Below, piece by piece: positions 10,744 to 21,753 of a stretch of 64,000 bases of DNA. Every line of letters starts with the position of its first letter. The first letter of the stretch is position 1. The notes beneath the pieces were generated by a model. The model made no database searches and had not been told where the DNA came from. It saw only the letters and a list, made by a program, of their open reading frames with translations. The stretch covers positions 930,001 to 994,000 of the forward strand of contig JANFNE010000013.1 of assembly GCA_024867545.1 (NCBI GenBank). The letters run 5' to 3'. A program made the position numbers and the translations under genes. This stretch comes from Phytopythium helicoides. Taxonomy: Eukaryota > Oomycota > Peronosporomycetes > Pythiales > Pythiaceae.

Positions 10744-13125
10744 ATGAACACGATCGATAATGAAGCGAGCAACTTGAGTGAACCACAAAAAACGCACAAT
10801 ATATACGTGTTCAAGATGATAAAGCGACCCCACACCGATCCCAAGCAGACGCACAGAGAAGGTAGCCCTATTGATGAGTTCATAAGTGATGACGGGTATG
10901 TCGTGCAACGCAAAGGGTGCAACAGCGACTACCTGCAAGACAACGTGATCGCAATCTCGTACGCGTGGGGATTGATTAATCTCGGTAAAGTCGCCGAATT
11001 TACAAGTCCCAAAGAGCCCGATAAAACACTCAAGCTTGGAGAAGAGTGGGATCGCGCTGGGTTTTTGGACACTCTAGTGAAGCTTAGCACCGAGAAAAAG
11101 GAATGGCTGTGGCTGGACCAGTTTTGTCTTAACCAGAAAAGTGTGAATGCGAAAGTGCTGAACAAGAATATCCCACTGATTTACAAGGAAGCCCGCGTGG
11201 TCGTGCTGTTACCAGGTGCTGAGTGCAACGCTAGAGGCAACATGTTTATGAGTTGTATGGATGCATCAACGGATAGTGACAAATTTGTTGAGCACGCGAA
11301 GGATTGCACAAACAAGTGCATTGGAAGAATTGACTCGTGGTTGAAGCGAGCGTGGCCATGGCAAGAATTCGCGTATGCAAATCGCCTACAATTTCGATTC
11401 GCAGCTCGTGGTGATCCAGGCACGGTTACGAAGGACACCTTTGTTCTCCTTAGCGAGCAAGCAAATGTCAAGCCTCACGGAAATCACCACTTACGCTGCC
11501 TTCTTGCAGGAAAAGAAACGGAGTGTGACAAGTTTCGTGAGCCAGAAGGACGGAAAATTTTAGAATACATGAGCAACTACACCGAGCAAAACAGAATGTG
11601 CTCCAAGGATACGGATCTACTATCTGCAGTAGCTCCAGCGATCGGAGTATTCGTAGATTTCAACCCACACGAGGGTACCGCTACGGAGACCAACAGTGCA
11701 AATGGAAATGGTGGGCAAACAGAGTCTAAAACAAATGAGGAAGAGCAGGCCAAACTTCTTACTGAGGGAGTCAAGAAAATGATCGACTCCATAACGAGCA
11801 AGACGGAAACCGTCTATATCGGTCCACACCCGTGTGGAATGATACACGACTGCGTGGGCACTGTGTGTGCAAACCCACAAGAGCAGATTTCATTGGACAA
11901 TTTCGACAGAGTGGGTAAGATGTCGTTCTTGCATGGGACCCATTTTGCTGAAAAACAGATAGGCGAGTCACTCTGCGGTGAATTCGATGACAAGATTAAA
12001 GTGAGTCGTTTTCTACCGGAGACAGGAGACAAATTTGGCAAATCCGCACTCTCTGAGCTGCTTGAAACAATGTCGATTCCTCAACGACGCGTGATGGTGA
12101 GATGGTTGACCTTTTGGGAACCAAACACAGAAGAAAATGTTCGAGACAATTTCTCTGCTCAACTGACCGCGCTACAGCAGCACGTACAGAAGCACAGCTT
12201 GCATTCAGATGAGTTCAGTAAAGAGGTTGAAGTCAAAGCGGACATGACATCAAAGCAATTCACGAAACTTTGCTTGACTCTGCTACGTGTGGTTGAGTAC
12301 AACACATCAGCGTTGGGAAACAGCATTTTGAACACGTGCGAGCTGGTCAAGATTGAGCAAACCAGAGAAAGAGAAAAATCAACAGCCATAGGATATCAGC
12401 ACCGAGGCGATAAGGTTACAAGCAAGGTCGTCGCGCTCGGGGACTGTCTCTTGTTGGTTAATTCAACAGGCAGTGATTCGCCCCGCGTGATCGGACGGGT
12501 GCCATTCACCAACCAAAAGACATTGAGCTTCACAAGCAACTCGCCCATTCCTGTTCTCCTTCGTAGCTCATACAGAGCTTGCTTCGATTTCCGCAAACTT
12601 CTAGCGTGCGTTTGGAGGGTGTGGAGTGGGGCTAACATCGCTCTCAATACTAACTAGTGCAGGGGAGCCGATCTGTCGGGTTCCCTGACCATTCTCGATC
12701 ACCTTTCTTGGCTTTCTCCGAAGCGATTCAATATCGGTATACTGCTATCCCAATGGCCCATTCCTATTCTACTTCGTAGCTCGTACAGAGCATCATCCCG
12801 GCCTGAACCCATAGCATGTGACCGGAAAGGATCAGCGACCTCGCTTAAACTCAACGCACACTCTATACGCGGTCATGTCCACCACGCCGGCACCGCGGAA
12901 TCAAACATTGCACTGGAGCAAATCGCACCAGTCTACGCGCAGATTCCTCAAAACAATCGAACTGGAAGTGAAGAGACGGCCGCCATCAACAAGAAACCCC
13001 CGGTCCACATCTCTGTGGAGTCTGACCATTTCGCTCACCCGCTCGTTGCAGAAGACTCCCAACACGAAGGTTCGCAGCAAGAAGACGAACCACCTGAGCC
13101 ACAGGAGGGCGAGATTGTCAGTTAG
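10744..13125 (+). CDS. HET-domain (heterokaryon-incompatibility-like) protein, 774 aa
   Basis: Exon 1 is 10744-12605 and exon 2 is 12663-13125. The 57-bp intron has donor GTGCGT, a perfect TACTAAC branch site and acceptor GTGCAG; the joined frame is exactly 775 codons. Without splicing the frame ends at 12657. The N-terminal third has the HET-domain pattern: IAISYAWG (residues 69-76), WLWLDQFCLNQ (121-131) and IPLIYKEARVVVLLPG (143-158). In fungi HET proteins trigger cell death after non-self recognition; a similar role here is inference. The middle region is unrecognised. The C-terminus holds a repeated PIP(V/I)LLRSSYRA block and an acidic tail rich in E, P and Q. Its start is uncertain (in-frame ATG at 10627). 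Confidence 0.75.
12544..12792 (+). repeat. Internal protein repeat in the HET gene, split by its intron
   Basis: Two 36-nt units (12544-12579 and 12757-12792) encode PIPVLLRSSYRA and PIPILLRSSYRA and match at 32 of 36 bases. The intron lies between them. This supports exon 2 as real coding sequence, because three of the four differences are silent or conservative. Confidence 0.7.
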
Positions 13126-13560
13126 TCTGACGTCGCCACTAACAGTTTCGGCACTACTTCATTTGCACTGACACATCCAGTAAGTTGCGAACCCCGTCCG
13201 TACGCAACGTCGATGCTTCCGCATTACGTCGCAACTAAACAACAAGGACGGTAACCAGCCTGTGGGTGCTTGGATGAGGGAGAAGCTGCTCTCTTGGGTT
13301 CATGGATCAAACGCAGTTCCCCATTTTCAATTTACCTTTGGATTCTCAAACCTATTGTGATATCGGGATGTGCTTTATGTAGTGTCTTTCACTGCCTCAC
13401 TATATGATGGCGACTCTGGCATTGCAACTGCTTGGCTCCTTTCTTGATTTGTCCTTCCTCGATTACCACCTTACTAATAGCATAGGTTTAGAACCATCTA
13501 CGGCGAATCGATCTGCTCATCCATTTTGAGACTAACGAACACCTCAGTCCTCCTTGTGTC
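13126..13560. other. Gap after the HET gene
   Basis: No coding region, repeat or RNA gene is supported here. It presumably contains the HET transcript end. Confidence 0.4.
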
Positions 13561-13569
13561 CCGGTGCTA

Positions 13570-13770
13570 AATCAAAGTCCATGGGATTCGGCCGAAATAG
13601 TGTCGGAATCAGGGTTGTCCAGCCCGAGCCACTGGCATTCCGAACTGATTGTCGAACCTCCCAACGAAAAAGAGGAGGCACAGGAGGCACTGCTTGGCGA
13701 CTTGGAGTATATAGACGTGTCCAAATCACTCGGCCAGACGACCATGTCGGCCTGACGACCACCAGCTAGA
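13570..13770 (-). pseudogene. 5' fragment of an M96-like gene
   Basis: On the minus strand the frame contains SPSSASCASSFSLGGS, which aligns with APASASCASSSSSEAP of the gene at 2119-3408. The run GAGGAGGCACAGGAGGC (plus strand) is nearly identical to bases near 3301 in that gene. The basic motif and coil are missing and the frame stops early, so this is a broken copy. Confidence 0.55.
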
Positions 13771-14089
13771 GGCCCCATGGTACCTCAACACGCATCGAGA
13801 TTTCCATGTGACGTGGTACACTGGATTGCAACTCCCAACGATTGCTCCAGTTGAACTCGAGTACCATCACGAGAACACTACACGTGTAGGTTGCGACGCT
13901 CGCTAATTGTTGCTTGCTACTTGAGTGAGCGACCTCGAGAAGCTGCCAACTACACGAGCACCCTCTCTGCAACTGCTCTCTGCACGCTTCAAATGCAACT
14001 CGCCCACCTTTTGACCGCTCGCCGATCAGCCATGCTGCACGGCGAACCGCTCCGAACGGTGATCCGCTCGAGCAGGTTCAGTTGTGGGA

Positions 14090-14203
14090 GCAGGTCCTGC
14101 GTATGCAGCAGCGACGCATTCTGATAGCTTGCCTTTCTGGTCAGCAGCGAAATGCGTCGTTGTCCGATCGGAGGATTTGATCGCTGCCAGCACTGCGAAC
14201 TTT
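14090..14203 (-). pseudogene. 3' fragment of an M96-like gene
   Basis: The minus strand encodes AIKSSDRTTTHFAADQKGKL followed by SECVAAAY, almost identical to the C-terminal exon of the gene at 3738-5093 (bases about 3823-3910). Homology stops abruptly near 14203, where sequence matching the NDUFS7 genes on the other strand soon begins. Together with the 13.6-kb fragment it may represent one gutted M96 copy. Confidence 0.65.
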
Positions 14204-14216
14204 TTTGTTGTTGCCA

Positions 14217-14530
14217 CAAAACACGTCGTCTCGTGGGTTGACGACCTGATGAACAGGTCGAAGAAGGTCTCGCTGTTACCAATCAATCACCTTCGGTCTT
14301 GCCTGCTGCGCCGTTGAGGTGATGCACGCCGGTGCGTTGTCTATTGCAAGCACCCAACTGCAATACTCAATCAGTCAGCTTCTAACGAGTTGCTTTCTGT
14401 CCTCGCACTGGCAGCCGGGTTGCGCTGCGACTTTGAGCGAATGGTAATGGTCATCCGCTCCTCACCTCGGCACACCGACGCGCAGGAACACTCACCAACA
14501 CGATGTCTCCCGTCCTCCGTCGCATCCACC
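14217..14530 (+). pseudogene. Degenerate NDUFS7 (complex I PSST) copy
   Basis: Bases 14217-14345 match exon 2 of the intact genes: the stretch for VDDLVNWG, then ATCACCTTCGG, then a GATGCACGCCGGTGCG end. Bases about 14410-14525 match the start of exon 3 (GACTTTGAGCG..., then CAGGAACACTCACCAACA). Deletions break the frame and the rest of exon 3 is absent. It lies upstream of two intact tandem copies in the same orientation, so it is a third, decayed member. Confidence 0.7.
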
Positions 14531-14799
14531 ACTTCAACTTGCATCTCCTCCCTCCAATTGGCCGGATATTCCCCCTCATTCCGTCCAATCACCCCTCGCT
14601 CCCCTCCTCCCCCCCCTCGTACAACTCCATACCCCGTCCATCCACCGCTCTCCCCTCTCTGCTCCACCTATCCAAAACCCCCTCTACAACCTAAACCCCC
14701 CTCAAAACCCCTCCCCCTCCCTCCCCCTCGTTCTGGTGGTCCCCCGCCGTGTGTGGCCCCCAAGCAAAGGGGGGAGAAGCCCACTTGGACCGCGACGAG
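14531..14799 (+). promoter_or_regulatory. Pyrimidine-rich leader of NDUFS7 copy 1
   Basis: The segment is strikingly C- and T-rich on the plus strand (about 14540-14740) and lacks coding potential. It sits just upstream of the NDUFS7 start, so it probably contains the promoter or 5' UTR. No specific factor site was recognised. Confidence 0.3.
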
Positions 14800-15546
14800 A
14801 TGCTGAGCCTCGTGCGCCGCTCGACCGCCGCCGCCGCGCCCGCCGCGCGCCGCAGCTCGTCCGTCGCCGCGGCGTCCGCCGGCGCGGAGCTGCAGCAGCG
14901 CGGCAGCGTGCAGGAGCTGCTGGCGGGCAACGCCACGGCGCGCAACGGCGTGGGTGCGTGGAGCTGGAGGGCTGAGTAAAGCGAAGAGGAAGAGGGGAAG
15001 CTAATGGAGAATCGCGCAGAGTACGTGGTGTCGCGCGTGGACGACCTGGTCAACTGGGGCCGCAAGGGGTCGCTGTGGCCCATCACCTTCGGCCTCGCGT
15101 GCTGCGCCGTCGAGATGATGCACAGCGGTGCGTGGGCGGCCGTGGAGGGGCAGGACGCTCGAGGGACGAACTGACGCGGAATGTGGAGCACAGCCGGATC
15201 GAGATACGACTTTGAGCGCATGGGCATGGTCTTCCGCGCCTCGCCGAGACAGACGGACGTCATGATCATCGCAGGAACGCTCACCAACAAGATGGCGCCC
15301 GCGCTCCGACGTGTGTACGACCAGATGCCAGAGCCACGATACGTGCTCAGCATGGGCAGCTGCGCCAACGGCGGAGGATACTACCACTACTCGTACGCCG
15401 TGGTGCGCGGCGCCGACCGTGTCGTGCCAGTCGACATCTACGTTCCCGGTTGCCCGCCGACGGCCGAGGCGCTGCTTTTCGGCCTCATGCAGCTGCAGAA
15501 GAAGGTCAAGGGCAACAAGTCGCTGCTCCTCAAGCTGAGAAAGTAA
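14800..15546 (+). CDS. NDUFS7: NADH:ubiquinone oxidoreductase subunit NDUFS7/PSST, copy 1 (204 aa)
   Basis: The model joins 14800-14953, 15020-15127 and 15194-15546 (615 nt). The first about 45 residues ([14 protein letters not shown]...) are Ser/Ala/Arg-rich and act as a mitochondrial targeting sequence. The mature part shows the PSST hallmarks: ACCAVEMMH with the tandem cysteines, [40 protein letters not shown] and [12 protein letters not shown]. The cysteines bind iron-sulphur cluster N2, which passes electrons to ubiquinone in respiratory complex I. The fold is complete and of normal length. Copy 2 lies 2.2 kb downstream with the same exon structure. Confidence 0.93.
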
Positions 15547-15699
15547 AGGCGAGGAGGGCGAGCACAGCGGCGTGCCGTCGCTCGGCAACGGCAGCAGTGG
15601 GTGCTGAAGTGGTGGCTGTTGCTTCGGCTGCAGCAAGCGCACCAGCACCCCTCGAGCTTGGCTTTACATAATACAACCAACCACTCCTACGCCCGTTTT

Positions 15700-16490
15700 T
15701 TCTTCTTCTTACAGAGTATCAGCTTTGCTGCCACGCCAGTAGCAATATTCGTACGCTTGGAAGTGCAGATCGCAGCTTCTCGGTGGACACCTGGTCTTCG
15801 GTAATGCTGCTGCAGGAGGGCGTGAAGGTACGAAACGCATATACGGAAGCTGTCACGAGCACACGCCGCCACTCGTTGACGAGCTCGAGCCGTTTGACAC
15901 ACGGACCGATAATGCGAAGGGAACCCTGGAGCTGGTCGCACAAGTAGTCTTGTAGTTTTCCCAAACGTTGCATTCTGAGTGTCTGCTGACGAGCTTGGTG
16001 ATATTCCTTTGCTGATCAGCAAGGCTCCGTTTCCTCCCGTTGATTTCTTCTGGCTGATGACCCTAATGGTTCCTGTTGTGAGAACTGGAAGTGGCTCACG
16101 TACACAACAAGAATCACTGCGGTCTTGATATGGATAGCAAATTTCCTGTGCCACTAATGGCACCGAGAATGAGCGCACGCTGTTGAAGATGTTCATCATC
16201 GGCGATAGCCTGGACACTAGATTGGGCAGCCAAGGGAATTACTGAAGTCTGCAAAGCCAATATTATTGAGCTTGCATGACGCTAGTGTGGCATACTTGTA
16301 GATGTATTCACCAAACCAACCAGCGAGCACAAACTCCACCAGGGCGTTGACGTCGTCGTTGACATGCAGCTCAAATGCGTAACCAGATTAGTGTCAATAC
16401 CAACAATGGTGCCAGAGAAGTCGAATTTGTAGTGCGTAGGGTTTTCAGGCGGTGAAGATGGAGACGGTGTGCCGGATTTTGCCTCGACGC
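15700..16490 (-). pseudogene. Unresolved coding relic or multi-exon gene of unknown family
   Basis: Several minus-strand stretches read like real protein but are in different frames. They are THYKFDFSGTIVGIDTNLVT near 16380-16440, HVNDDVNALVEFVLAGWFGE followed by YIYKYATLASCKLNNIGF (about 16250-16375), IADDEHLQQRALILGAISG (about 16160-16210), and LGKLQDYLCDQLQGSLRIIG with its continuation (15719-15973). I could not join them all with plausible introns, so frameshift decay is as likely as splicing. The family was not recognised. Further upstream (16500-17430) both strands have open but unconvincing frames. Confidence 0.35.
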
Positions 16491-17730
16491 TTTTGAATCA
16501 ATGAGACTGCTTCGCTCCTTGTCGCACACTTGAGTTGGACCCAGCGGCGACTGTGCAGCCAATGTGTTGAGTATCGCCACTTCGAGCAGGTCTCTTTACA
16601 TGGTCGAAGGAAGAGTCACGGAGGTCATTTCGGAGGCAACAAGTGGCGAGAGAGTGAGAGCCCTGCGTCTGCCGGCACTGGAGGTCTTTGTTAGTGTTAG
16701 GCGTAGCTGGATCTATTGGCTGGAGCTCGAAGCCGAGTGGTGGCGTGTTCTGGACAAGCACAACTGGCCAGAGTTCTGGCACAGTGACACTATTGAAGGA
16801 CTTGCGAGCAGCGACTCTGCCAGCGACATCGTCGTGTCGGTGGTATCATCCGCTCCTGATGATGGTCGGATGGCGTTGCCCAGTCGATCCAGCTCGATGT
16901 GCGCTACTAGAGCATTTTTGATCCCAAATGGTGCGAGCCTTCCAAGTTCTTGGTTGGTCTTCGGGAATCAGCAGGCGGTGATATCTCGCCATCGGGTCAT
17001 TCTGAAAGCGCTTTGGTCGTCGTCTTCTGCAGCTTGTTGGAACAACGGGCCTGACGACCGAGGGCTCCTTGCACGGGCTGGAAGCTTTCGTTTGGACGTT
17101 CATTGGCTTGAGAGAGTGCTAGGGGGTGACTTGACCAGCCACAAGCTATGGCAGTCGCGTCCAAATGTTTTTGGGTTTGGTGAAGTCTCGTCAAGGAAAC
17201 GACCTTGGATACAAGCACCAGGGTGGCGTTGTCAGCCTACGGCGCCGAGCATGAGGGTCGGCGAGGAGTTCGTTGCGGTTGGTTTTTCTTGTTGTGAGGG
17301 CACAGCGGTGGAGCGCTGGTGTGGAGATGGTCGCGAATCCCAGGAACATGTGGAAAGGTTCGGTTTGTATAGGAACACCTTCGCATCGTGCTCTGATTTA
17401 ACACTTTTGGTGTAAACAATATCAATTTCAGAAGGTTTTACCCATCACGTGAGCACGTTAGCGTGTCCGTAATCTGCCGTCCATCTCCCACGTGCCGTAA
17501 TCCAATTTTCCTGATCCCCTGCACGATAACATACCCACTTCAAACCCACTTGTTCAATCCACAAAACTATGCTCTAAACACCTCTATTAGCTATAAACCT
17601 CTTGAAACCACGTCCGCCCGCACGTCGGAGCTCTTGTCTGCAAGATCTTGCGATCTGGATGCAACTGCAACGGGAAAGCGGGTGGTGGATTTGCCGAAGG
17701 CCACTCGCCAATCTGGAAGACCCGCGAGAG
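16491..17730. other. Long gap before NDUFS7 copy 2
   Basis: A 283-codon plus-strand frame (16564-17415) is open but shows no recognisable domain and is rich in Ser, Trp and Arg as shadow frames are. Minus-strand fragments may continue the relic to the left. The last part, about 17400-17730, should contain the promoter of NDUFS7 copy 2. No RNA gene or transposon ends were seen. Confidence 0.3.
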
Positions 17731-18469
17731 ATGCTGAGCCTAGTGCGCCGCTCGGCCGTCATCGCTGCGTCCACTGCACGCCGCAGCTCCACGGCCACTG
17801 GCGCCATCGGCTCCGAGTTGCAGCAGCGCGGAAGCGTGCAGGAGCTGCTGGCGGGCAACGCCACGGCGCGCAATAGTGTGGGTGCGTAAAGCTGGAGATT
17901 GAGTTAAGCTAAGAGTGAAACTAATGGAGAAACACTTAGAGTACGTGGTGGCGCGCTTGGACGACCTGGTCAACTGGGGCCGCAAGGGATCGCTGTGGCC
18001 CATCACCTTCGGCCTCGCATGCTGCGCCATGGAGATGATGCATGCCGGTAAGTTGGCATATGCGAGGTGGAGAACCTACTTGGTGAGGTACTAACTTGAA
18101 ACGTGGTGGTGGACAGCCGGATCGAGATACGACTTTGAACGCATGGGCATGGTCTTCCGCGCCTCGCCTCGGCAAACCGACGTCATGATCATCGCAGGAA
18201 CACTCACCAACAAGATGGCGCCCGCTCTCCGTCGCGTGTACGACCAGATGCCAGAGCCTCGGTACGTCATCTCGATGGGCAGCTGCGCCAATGGCGGAGG
18301 ATACTACCACTACTCGTACGCCGTGGTGCGCGGGGCGGACCGCATCGTGCCCGTCGACATCTACGTTCCCGGCTGTCCTCCCACGTCCGAGGCGCTGCTT
18401 TTCGGCCTCATGCAGCTGCAGAAGAAGGTCAAGGGCAACAAGTCGCTGCTCCTCAAGCTAAGAAAGTAA
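17731..18469 (+). CDS. NDUFS7: NADH:ubiquinone oxidoreductase subunit NDUFS7/PSST, copy 2 (203 aa)
   Basis: The model joins 17731-17881, 17940-18047 and 18117-18469, with the same exon sizes as copy 1 except one codon fewer in the leader. The catalytic part is nearly identical ([46 protein letters not shown]), whereas the mitochondrial leader differs ([19 protein letters not shown] against [19 protein letters not shown]). Both would deliver the N2 cluster subunit to complex I. The flanking DNA is different, so the two copies may be expressed differently. Confidence 0.93.
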
Positions 18470-18747
18470 AGGCGAGAAGGGCGAGTACAGCGGTGTGACG
18501 TCGCTAGGCAATGGCGGCAGTGGATGCTGAAATGGCGGCTGTTGCAGCAAGCTCGCCAACACCCCGCGTGTTTAGCTTTACATAATACAACTACACCTAC
18601 GCCCGCGTATTCTCCCAATTCTTCGCTATTTAAGTGCAGATCCACTGGCGTTCGCAAGCGGGCGCTGGTGGAGTTTCATACTGTAGCCATCTCTCGTCCC
18701 GGGACGCGTGCCGATACCTCATGTGCACAAAGGGTTAATTGCAGAGA

Positions 18748-21598
18748 TCACAGCCTTGATGTCACAAGGTGGAGTTGCTCGATAAATACCACTGTGAACA
18801 TCTGCAACTTCTCAGTCACAACCGACGGGATGCAATCGCTTGCCATGCTGGAAGCTGAACCCGCAAAGAGCAAAAGTAAAGAATCTAGTGACTTGATATC
18901 GTGACGGTCGATGAGCCACAGAGCAGTCGATTGCATATGCTCCAGAGCTGCGCGCCAAAGCTCCTCGGAGGAAAGATGCGCTCTGTTGGAGCTGCCTGCA
19001 GGTGCTAGAGCATGCAGGAATGCGTTGGCAACGAAAAAGTCGAATCGCTCAGACATACCCACCCACTTCCCCAATTCGGGGGTACCCAAGGGAAGTTCAG
19101 TGGGGCTCAATTCGGATCTCAGAAGTGGTTTGGAAGCTGTAGAACGCTCGTAGTGGCGGTGCCCGCAACTCTGGCATTTGCGCTGGAGTGGGCTCACCAA
19201 TTTCACGGGAGAGGTATTAGATCTGGAAGGCTGAAGTACGAAACATTTTTCGCATAGGTTCCCGCTCCATTTGGAATGAAAGTGCGTGAATAGCCCCATG
19301 GGGTCTTCAATGCCAATATTTGAGCTCTGACTCGGCGAAGTTGCCCATCGGAAGCAAAGCCGGTCGGTTTGGTTTTCATCACGAAGGTAAGAAGCAGCAC
19401 GCTCCCTCCACTTAAAATCTAAGGCCTTGGGCTCTAATATCAGATCTTGAGAGAGAAGCTGCGCCAAGTATTCCCGCATGACCATCATCGCTTCGTATCG
19501 ATTCCACAATTCTTCAGCTTGACGCTCAACACGCTCATTAATTGTATGAAAGTGCGAAAAGTTTGCGAGCAGAACTAGAGCACGAGGTAAGAGTGGAGGG
19601 AGAAGATCGATGGAATCGTGCCCGGTTCCCATAACTGAACCGATCCAAACCCATAACTCCCCAAGCGGCATCACATCTAGTTGTAGATTGTGCTTGCGGG
19701 CAAACGCATATAGGTGTGCATGTGGCTCTCGCCACTGCCAAACCATTTGCAGAACCATCTCTCGAAAACGTGAAAACACATCTTGAACGCACTTGACATG
19801 GGACTCAGATCTCATTGCACTTGTGCTGACTGCAGCATTTATGGCTGTTTGAAGCATTTCCAGAACAGATGGCGAGATCTGCGGAAGTAGTATATTTCTT
19901 GTAGCCTCACGATTGGTCAATTGCGCTCTCCACCACATTGCAATGCACGATGCATTTGAAGCTAGCCACATTTGCTTTCCACGAGTAATGAGATCGTGAA
20001 CCTTTTGAGCCCGTAATCGACTATCAACTACTTGAGCACACCACGTTGACCAAACTCGCCTTGTCAGCGTAGTCGTCGCGTGATGACGGGCAATCTTTTT
20101 GCGTTGACGATGCTGTCGCTTCTTTTCAACGCGCTTCTTGGCTGCGACTCGGGCTCGCATTGCCCAGTATGTGCGATAAATCACATGGGCAGCTCGTTCT
20201 TGCCGCAGGTTCTTGAGAATTTTGCGAGCGCAGTGGACGCGGTAGATACCTGCGATGGTTGTTACACTTGCAATTAAAAGTTGCTCGCGACGTTCGTTTA
20301 AACCCACGTTCATGCGTGCCTCACACCACGCACTGGACGCTACCAGCCTGTTCACTTGCGTGAATTTATATACCACTGATACAGTCCCTCGTCATGTCGT
20401 ACCTCATGCGCGTTCGTCTCATTTTTCGTCGTAATTGCTGAAACGCACGGCGACGCTGCTTTCCACGGTAACTGATTAGTCACAAAGTAGTTAGTTCTAC
20501 ACTTATTCAGCTATCTCTACTCAGAGCCTTACGCTGCTTGGATGAGTGAGGTTGCTGCATGAAGCACTGGATGCCTCAATTTTAACATCGTTTCTCTTTC
20601 TTGAAGTGAGGCTTCAACCCCATCAAGTCGATCCAGCTCGCTCATCCAGTGTGCAACAAGAGTTCTAGGCTCCATTCGAACCACCGATCCGTCTAGCAGG
20701 CTGGCGTCAATCAGCACCATCGGCGTTCCCCCGCGGTTACTTCTTCTGGTACCACCGGGTGTTTTCTTGCAGCTAGCAACAACAAGTTCCGCGTATGCGA
20801 GTGACTTAGTTGCATACTCACGGTCTTTAACCAGTTGAGCTTGCTCTTGCTCAAGATGTTTCAGTGCAATCTGGTAAGCAGCTCGATCTCCTTTGAACTT
20901 AAAAAGGACCGAGAAGCGACGAGGTCGCTGCAAATAGCGCTGCAGCACTTGCTTGTCGTGGCTAGAAAATTCAGATTCCGATCGTAAAAGGGGTTACCAC
21001 CCCTCTCAACGACTCACACAGATTACTAACTTACGTGTGCTTGCGAATGCGGTAGCCGCGAAAGATGCTTTGAATCTTGAGGACACTTACTAGGAATCGA
21101 TGAATCCCTGCAGCAAACTTGTAAGTACAATATGGTTAGTTTGAAAGTCCTGAGCAAGACATCATAAGTACCTTGTCGCTCGTTCCATTTCTGTTCGACC
21201 TCACGTAGCTCTCGAATCCTTTGCCGGCGGCAATAACTGCTTGTGTGTTAGATAAAGTATATCGTGCTGCCATTAATCTGCATCATACCTTCTCCAGCAC
21301 CACTGAATGCTTCGTGCGCATCTTGCCAGCCTTGCACTGTAATTAAGCAAGAAGATTTGCGAGTGACGAGGATTTGATTTGCAGTACAATAGCGAGATCA
21401 TACAGCGTACTGCTGGTATCGCTTCCGCGGAGTCAATTCACCATCACACCACAGCTCCAGACCAGCTACCCGCCGCCGAGCAACCTCCGCTACCAAGTCA
21501 GCGAGCGCTTGCCGCTTAAAAGTTGGTGCTAGCACTTGGCTGCGCATACTAGCAACAAGTCGGCGACATCGATGCAGATCCTCCACTAATGAAATCAT
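18748..21598 (-). CDS. IQ-motif (calmodulin-binding) protein with a C-terminal Cys4 motif, 7 exons, 824 aa
   Basis: The model joins 21411-21598, 21289-21336, 21172-21239, 21035-21107, 20533-20961, 20403-20471 and 18748-20347. Every junction is in phase and the total is exactly 825 codons. Splicing rebuilds IQ motifs that are split in the genome: SIQWCWRRSSYCRRQR, KIQSIFRGYRIRK and LIQAAYRGKQRRRAF. More degenerate ones follow near the start of the last exon (GIYRVHCARKILKN, VIYRTYWAMRAR). Such arrays bind calmodulin or centrin-type light chains. Later come CEKC and CQSCGHRHY, a possible zinc ribbon. Together with its divergent small neighbour, a role in flagellum or centrosome structure is plausible but inferred. 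Confidence 0.75.
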
Positions 21599-21753
21599 GA
21601 CTATCCGTCACTAGCTTGGGAAGCCAACAAAGTTGCAACCGATTGCCTTGTCATTCATTGCCTATTCATGGCGACTGTCAGTTTCCCTCCATCTCGAGCT
21701 TCAGTCAAGATCTCAGGTATTCTGGGCAATTAGCAGCAAGCAAGGAAGGTAGC
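21599..21753. promoter_or_regulatory. Shared divergent promoter region
   Basis: Only 155 bp separate the start codons of the minus-strand IQ-motif gene and the plus-strand small CFAP141-like gene, so both promoters must lie here or overlap. No specific element was identified. Confidence 0.5.

Noticed and set aside
16564..17415. Plus-strand open frame of 283 codons
   Set aside because: No recognisable domain, shadow-like composition, and opposite protein-like stretches on the other strand.
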